The notes under the pieces are model-generated. The model was not told the origin of the DNA. It saw nothing but the letters and a program-made list of their open reading frames with translations, and did no database searches. Below, piece after piece: positions 23,125 to 24,864 of a DNA stretch of 24,864 bases. The stretch covers positions 1 through 24,864 of the forward strand of contig DIYS01000139.1 of the NCBI GenBank assembly GCA_002429115.1. The letters run 5' to 3'. Position 1 is the stretch's first letter. Each line of letters opens with the position of its first letter. Source of the DNA: Saccharicrinis sp. UBA6048. Its GTDB lineage: Bacteria > Bacteroidota > Bacteroidia > Bacteroidales > Marinilabiliaceae. The position numbers and the translations under genes were made by a program.

Positions 23125-23377
23125 AATCACTAATTAACCGGTCTAAATCCTGTTTTTCAAATAAGGTAGGGTAGTCTTCAAGAAATTGCTCCATTACCAC
23201 CCGCATCACTGCTTCTCGCATAAACTTCGACTTGTTCCCGATTTTGTACTTCTTACAATAGATGTTAACAGCATCTTTCTCTTTATCGTTAAGCAAGAAA
23301 GCGGCTCTGTGCTTTCGGCGAAGTGCCTGTTCGCGGGATATTACTTTCTGTTTATTTTTCTTTTTCTTTTTAGCCAT
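23123..23377 (-). CDS. Small basic protein with ribbon-helix-helix-like region
   Basis: This encodes an 84-residue protein. It begins with a lysine-rich tail (MAKKKKKNKQKVISREQALRRKHR), then AFLLNDKEKDAVNIYCKKYKIGNKSKFMREAVMRVVMEQFLED, which fits a strand-helix-helix pattern of small RHH DNA-binding or plasmid-mobilisation-like proteins: a short hydrophobic strand, helix with Asp-Lys-Glu, G-N-K-S-K turn, and a second helix. The start is taken as ATG at 23377; a GTG six bases upstream is less likely. It is convergent with the curli locus, 12 bp from the lipoprotein stop, and has its own promoter. Nucleic-acid binding is an inference from charge and pattern; no target is known. Confidence 0.7.
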   Translation of the reverse strand: MAKKKKKNKQKVISREQALRRKHRAAFLLNDKEKDAVNIYCKKYKIGNKSKFMREAVMRVVMEQFLEDYPTLFEKQDLDRLISD

Positions 23378-23399
23378 TGGCACGAGTCCTTATCGCTTG

Positions 23400-23407
23400 C
23401 AAAAATA
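23400..23407 (-). promoter_or_regulatory. -7 box (TATTTTTG) for the small RHH-like gene
   Basis: The minus strand reads TATTTTTG, matching TAnnTTTG, with TTG 24 bp upstream (23432-23434), longer than ideal. Transcription near 23393 gives a leader of about 16 nt and supports the ATG at 23377. Confidence 0.4.
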
Positions 23408-23583
23408 ATAAAATAAGTTTATTAGAGTTTTCAATCCGACTGAACTTCCCGAGATAATTGGATATTCTCTTTAATTAGTAAATTTTAAGGAGAAGTGCCA
23501 AGATGTGCAGAGGTGGTTAAAATAGTTAAATGCTATCTCCAAGAGAAAAGCAGGCTTTATTCATCGTATTATCAAAAAAGCTT

Positions 23584-23591
23584 TAAATTTG
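23584..23591 (+). promoter_or_regulatory. -7 box (TAAATTTG) for yebC
   Basis: TAAATTTG matches TAnnTTTG and ends 28 bp before the yebC ATG. The -33 region is poor. The rest of the 23,378-23,619 gap shows nothing else I can support. Confidence 0.5.
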
Positions 23592-23619
23592 CGACATTAA
23601 TTTAATTTAGATTTTATCA

Positions 23620-24330
23620 ATGGGACGCGCATTTGAATATAGAAAGGCCTCCAAGCTGAAACGTTGGGGAACAATGGCCAAGACATTTACAAAGATCGGA
23701 AAGCAAATTACAATCGCTGTTAAAGATGGTGGCCCTGATCCGACCTCAAACTCGCGTTTACGTGTGTTAATCCAGAATGCGAAGGCGGCGAATATGCCGA
23801 AGGATAATGTAGAGCGCGCCATTAAAAAAGCCAGCAGTAAAGATTCAGGCGATTATAAGGAGGTGGTGTACGAAGGATATGGACCGTTTGGTACAGCATT
23901 TATGGTTGAAACAGCCACTGATAATACAACACGTACAGTAGCCAATGTAAGAAGCTACTTTAATAAATACGGTGGTTCGTTAGGTACATCAGGATGTGTT
24001 GATTATATGTTTGAGCACAAATGTAACTTTAAAGTGCATGGAAAAGAAGGGGTCGATTTAGAGGAGCTGGAGCTTGAATTGATTGATTTTGGAGTGCAGG
24101 AGATCTTTGAAGAAGATGAGTTTATCATGATTTATGGTGACTTTGAAGGTTTTGGACCAATTCAAAAATACCTGGAAGAAAATGATTTCCAGATTGAGAA
24201 CGCAGAATTTGAGCGTATACCTCAAGATACAAAAGAATTATCGGATGAACAAATGGTTGACATTGATAAGTTGTTGGCTAAATTTGAAGAAGACGATGAT
24301 GTTACCAATGTTTTCAACAACATTAAGTAA
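23620..24330 (+). CDS. yebC: YebC/PmpR family protein
   Basis: This 236-residue protein belongs to the YebC/TACO1 family, described variously as a transcriptional regulator and as a factor that helps ribosomes through difficult sequences. The N-terminal MGRAFEYRKASKLKRWGTMAKTFTKIGKQI replaces the common MAGHSKWANIKHRK start and matches the Bacteroidota form. Domain motifs include LIQNAKAANMPKDNVERAIKKA (about 50-71), VYEGYGPFGTAFMVETATDNTTRTVANVRSYFNKYGGSLGTSGCVDYMF (about 85-133) and an acidic C-terminal domain ending in EDDDVTNVFNN. Length and motif order are normal. Confidence 0.95.
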   Translation: MGRAFEYRKASKLKRWGTMAKTFTKIGKQITIAVKDGGPDPTSNSRLRVLIQNAKAANMPKDNVERAIKKASSKDSGDYKEVVYEGYGPFGTAFMVETATDNTTRTVANVRSYFNKYGGSLGTSGCVDYMFEHKCNFKVHGKEGVDLEELELELIDFGVQEIFEEDEFIMIYGDFEGFGPIQKYLEENDFQIENAEFERIPQDTKELSDEQMVDIDKLLAKFEEDDDVTNVFNNIK

Positions 24331-24349
24331 GGATAAAATAATATAATGG

Positions 24350-24384
24350 AGCGGCGATCTGAACAAAACGGGTCGCCGCTTTTT
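24350..24384 (+). terminator. Rho-independent terminator of yebC
   Basis: AGCGGCGA (24350-24357) pairs perfectly with TCGCCGCT (24373-24380), followed by a T run to 24384. Confidence 0.88.
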
Positions 24385-24488
24385 AATTATTAGTACAATA
24401 TTTGCATAAAGCATGAGATTTATCCTTGCGATTTGATATGGAGATATGTACTTTTCAGTCAGAAAAATAAATTACAAATAATTATAAG

Positions 24489-24864
24489 ATGCAAGATTTA
24501 AAACAATACATCGAGGACAATAAGCAACGTTTCCTTGATGAGCTATTTGGATTGATCCGTATTCCTTCTATTAGTTCAAAGCCTGAGCATAAAGAAGACA
24601 TGTACAAATGTGCTGAGCACTGGAAAGAGTTATTGATTGCCGGTGGTGTTGATAAGGCTGAGGTAATGCCTACTGAGGGTAACCCGGTTGTTTTTGGAGA
24701 GAAATTCCTTGACGCTTCGTACCCAACAGTTTTGGTATATGCTCACTACGATGTGCAGCCTGCCGAGCCATTGGAGTTATGGACTTCACCTCCGTTTGAG
24801 CCGGAAATCCGTGATGGTAAAATTTATGCACGTGGTGCTGATGATGATAAAGGGCAAGGTTTCA
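24489..24864 (+). CDS. M20 family dipeptidase (5' part, cut by the window end)
   Basis: Only the first 125 residues are present. They match the N-terminus of M20 metallopeptidases of the dipeptidase group: MQDLKQYIEDNKQRFLDELFGLIRIPSISS, then LVYAHYDVQP with zinc ligand His86 and catalytic Asp88, LWTSPPFEPEIRDGKIYARG, and ADDDKGQGF with the bridging Asp119. The family hydrolyses dipeptides or short peptides in the cytoplasm using two zinc ions. No stop codon or frame problem is visible. A near-match -7 box (AATATTTG, 24397-24404) lies about 85 bp upstream. Confidence 0.93.
   Translation, partial: MQDLKQYIEDNKQRFLDELFGLIRIPSISSKPEHKEDMYKCAEHWKELLIAGGVDKAEVMPTEGNPVVFGEKFLDASYPTVLVYAHYDVQPAEPLELWTSPPFEPEIRDGKIYARGADDDKGQGF

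Overview
The window looks like chromosomal DNA from a member of the Bacteroidota, probably a Marinilabiliales/Bacteroidales-like marine or anaerobic lineage. The support is moderate AT-richness, repeated TAnnTTTG -7 promoter boxes (in the best cases with TTG/TTTG 19 bp upstream), few Shine-Dalgarno sequences, and Bacteroidota-type families (DUF3109, DUF3667, Bacteroidota-style curli genes). I see no insertion sequence, prophage or CRISPR array.

Layout. 1-2,640: two small genes (a secreted basic protein and a one-span membrane protein), then gpmI. 2,675-4,707: two minus-strand genes of unknown function (DUF3109-like cysteine-rich protein and DUF3667-like zinc-ribbon membrane protein), separated by a twelve-unit 21-bp tandem repeat. 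5,044-9,602: a cobalamin late-pathway operon, cobQ-cobD-cbiB-cobT, with overlapping or closely spaced genes and a strong terminator. 9,640-10,025: two identical tRNA-Phe genes on the minus strand with their own promoter, leader hairpins and terminator. 10,115-12,598: M16 peptidase, O-methyltransferase and flavodoxin. 12,719-15,592: a soluble PAS histidine kinase followed by an NtrC-family sigma-54 activator. 16,039-23,110: a curli (functional amyloid) locus with three curlin-repeat proteins, csgE, csgF, a csgG with an extra C-terminal beta-rich domain, and a lipoprotein with a beta-propeller. 23,123-24,864: a small minus-strand RHH-like protein, yebC, and the start of an M20 dipeptidase.

The most interesting part is 12.7-23.1 kb. 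The kinase/activator pair lies directly upstream of the curli genes. The 446-bp gap between them holds a perfect GACCA-N4-TGGTC palindrome and, about 67 bp further on, a -24/-12-like element with correct GG-to-G(A) spacing, just before the first curlin gene. I infer that this curli system is switched on by sigma-54 and the adjacent two-component pair rather than by a CsgD-type regulator. The chaperone/secretion genes csgE-F-G are followed, with ATGA overlap, by a predicted surface lipoprotein that is not part of the classical Csg set and could be a fibre-associated accessory factor.

Other notable structure: the 21-bp heptad array next to the DUF3109 promoter, two probable dispersed intergenic elements (about 70-136 and 4773-4894), and perfect hairpins in the spacer between the tRNA-Phe genes. 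All function calls come from reading the sequence and remembered family features; no database search was run.
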